Shown here one piece after another: positions 12,843-13,526 of a DNA stretch of 13,526 nucleotides. Source of the stretch: Candidatus Nomurabacteria bacterium (GTDB lineage Bacteria > Patescibacteriota > Minisyncoccia > Phycocordibacterales > CALRBL01); contig CALRBL010000005.1 of NCBI GenBank assembly GCA_943354075.1, positions 1 to 13,526 on the forward strand, given 5' to 3'. The notes beneath the pieces were generated by a model that worked only from the letters and a program-made list of their open reading frames with translations, was not told the DNA's origin and did no database searches. Each line of letters begins with the position of its first letter. Position 1 is the stretch's first letter. The translations under genes and the position numbers were made by a program.

Positions 12843-13376
12843 ATGAGAAAACTAGAAGTCAGAAAAACCGTTGTAGCCCGTCCAAGAATAATCAATTTCC
12901 TAATCTCCCAAGATTACGAACCTCCTGAAGATCCGGCAGAAATATGGGGGTGGGTTTCAGTAAATGAACTTGTGAACTGTCTGAACGAGATCGTGTGCGG
13001 CGTGAAGTTCGACGTGAAGTCAAATCACGTTTTCCTTTACTTCGGACTGCTGAACAAGGAAAAGGATGGCAAGCCATTGTGGACGTATATCCGTGAGAGA
13101 TCCCCCGATCCTGTTGAGAATTTCTCTGGTGACTTCCATCTACATGAAGACACCGATGAGATACCAGACCATGAGGGTACCTATGTTGGCTCCACCTTTT
13201 ACATTCCCTCTCTCTGGGCAAACAACATCATCGATCTGGCGAGCACGGGAATGGTGTGCGTTAAGTCTCAGCCTAAGGAAGTCGGAGAGGGATATGATCT
13301 CGTGGTATACAACTACAGCATGGAGCATTCGATGATCCTTACTAAAAAAGGGAGGGGTTGGCGATTTACCACCTAA
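12843..13376 (+). CDS. Unknown 177-residue protein (cassette orphan)
   Basis: Soluble, with no signal or membrane segment. The N-terminus is basic (MRKLEVRKTVVARPR). The middle has alternating strands and helices (WGWVSVNELVNCLNEIV, HVFLYFGLLNKEKDGKP), an acidic His-containing loop (FHLHEDTDEIPDHEG), and a beta-rich end (YDLVVYNYSMEHSMILTKKGRGWRFTT). It has two cysteines near the middle and one later. I do not recognise the family. ATG 12843 is fixed by AAGGAG 7 nt upstream; the frame runs open to 12786 but without a ribosome site. It has its own promoter, leader hairpin and terminator and sits alone between repeat copies 3 and 4. Confidence 0.82.
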   Translation: MRKLEVRKTVVARPRIINFLISQDYEPPEDPAEIWGWVSVNELVNCLNEIVCGVKFDVKSNHVFLYFGLLNKEKDGKPLWTYIRERSPDPVENFSGDFHLHEDTDEIPDHEGTYVGSTFYIPSLWANNIIDLASTGMVCVKSQPKEVGEGYDLVVYNYSMEHSMILTKKGRGWRFTT

Positions 13377-13399
13377 GCAGTCGAGCTGTTGCAGATCTC

Positions 13400-13435
13400 A
13401 AAGTGTCCGACTCTTCCAAGGGTCGGCGCTTTTTT
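13400..13435 (+). terminator. Rho-independent terminator
   Basis: AAAG.G(T)CCGAC against GTCGG.C.CTTT (13400-13411 with 13422-13433) with one bulge and an 8-10 base loop, then six T (13430-13435). Confidence 0.85.
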
Positions 13436-13492
13436 ATTTCATAGCCAAGCTCAACTCCTGAATACATTTTTCAATTCCCTCTCTGCTTCTAC

Positions 13493-13526
13493 AAAGTTCG
13501 GAAAGCCATCCTGTGGAGTCACAAAT
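13493..13526 (+). repeat. Interspersed repeat, copy 4, cut by window end
   Basis: 34 nt visible, starting AAAGTTCGGAAAG. The core reads CCATCCTGTGGAG: relative to the other copies C changed to T on one arm and G to A on the other, preserving the base pair. It lies 57 nt after the terminator of the preceding gene, so at least one more unit probably lies to the right. Confidence 0.9.

Noticed and set aside
11417..13526. CRISPR array
   Set aside because: Repeats are 523-865 nt apart with complete genes between them, and their 3' parts diverge. No cas gene is present.
11417..13526. Classical integron attC sites
   Set aside because: The layout fits, but the long imperfect palindrome and the RYYYAAC/GTTRRRY boxes are not present and no intI is in the window. 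Only the general cassette idea is kept.
1..13526. Alternative genetic code with TGA as glycine
   Set aside because: TGA ends several well-supported genes (nuclease, msrA, rmuC) at the expected length, and no in-frame TGA is needed anywhere.

Overview
The window looks like a chromosomal segment of a Patescibacteria/CPR bacterium, probably Parcubacteria-like (inference). The signs are short, tightly packed genes with frequent strand switches, few Shine-Dalgarno sites, a solitary rplU with no rpmA beside it, CPR-style small membrane proteins and a tRNA without an encoded CCA end. TGA is used as a stop (for example at 2722-2724 and 7779-7781), so the code is standard and the Gracilibacteria/Absconditabacteria code is unlikely.

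Core-like part (1-10281). The 3' part of gpmI (glycolysis) opens the window. It is followed by a membrane-anchored DUF7282-like protein, a secreted or anchored thermonuclease, and a minus-strand msrB - unknown - msrA unit for methionine sulfoxide repair. Next comes a GC-rich plus-strand transcription unit of unclear nature (about 4064-4500) ending in a very strong terminator. Then come a Pif1-like helicase with a C-terminal helix-turn-helix, a possible three-hairpin small RNA (6331-6428) whose terminator overlaps the end of a PemK/MazF-like toxin gene, rplU, a long imperfect hairpin repeat (7196-7289), a baeRF-like small protein, rmuC, an unknown gene, a GatB/YqeY protein, a 64-residue unknown protein and tRNA-Glu(CTC).

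Accessory part (10282-13526). Downstream of the tRNA lie an XRE-like small protein and an 86-residue unknown, each with a long CA-rich leader. After them comes an array in which four copies of a 44-47 nt repeat (11417, 11940, 12628, and 13493 cut by the window edge) separate small unrelated gene units. These are a pair of tiny membrane proteins on the minus strand (one of 49 residues, lmo0937-like), a NYN-domain nuclease, and a 177-residue orphan with its own promoter, leader hairpin, Shine-Dalgarno and terminator. The layout looks like a cassette array. The repeat shows a compensatory base pair change, so a folded RNA or single-stranded DNA form is plausible. No recombinase is visible, and the array runs off the right edge.

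Across the window many genes have a -10-like hexamer only 6-9 nt before the start codon, which suggests widespread leaderless transcription.
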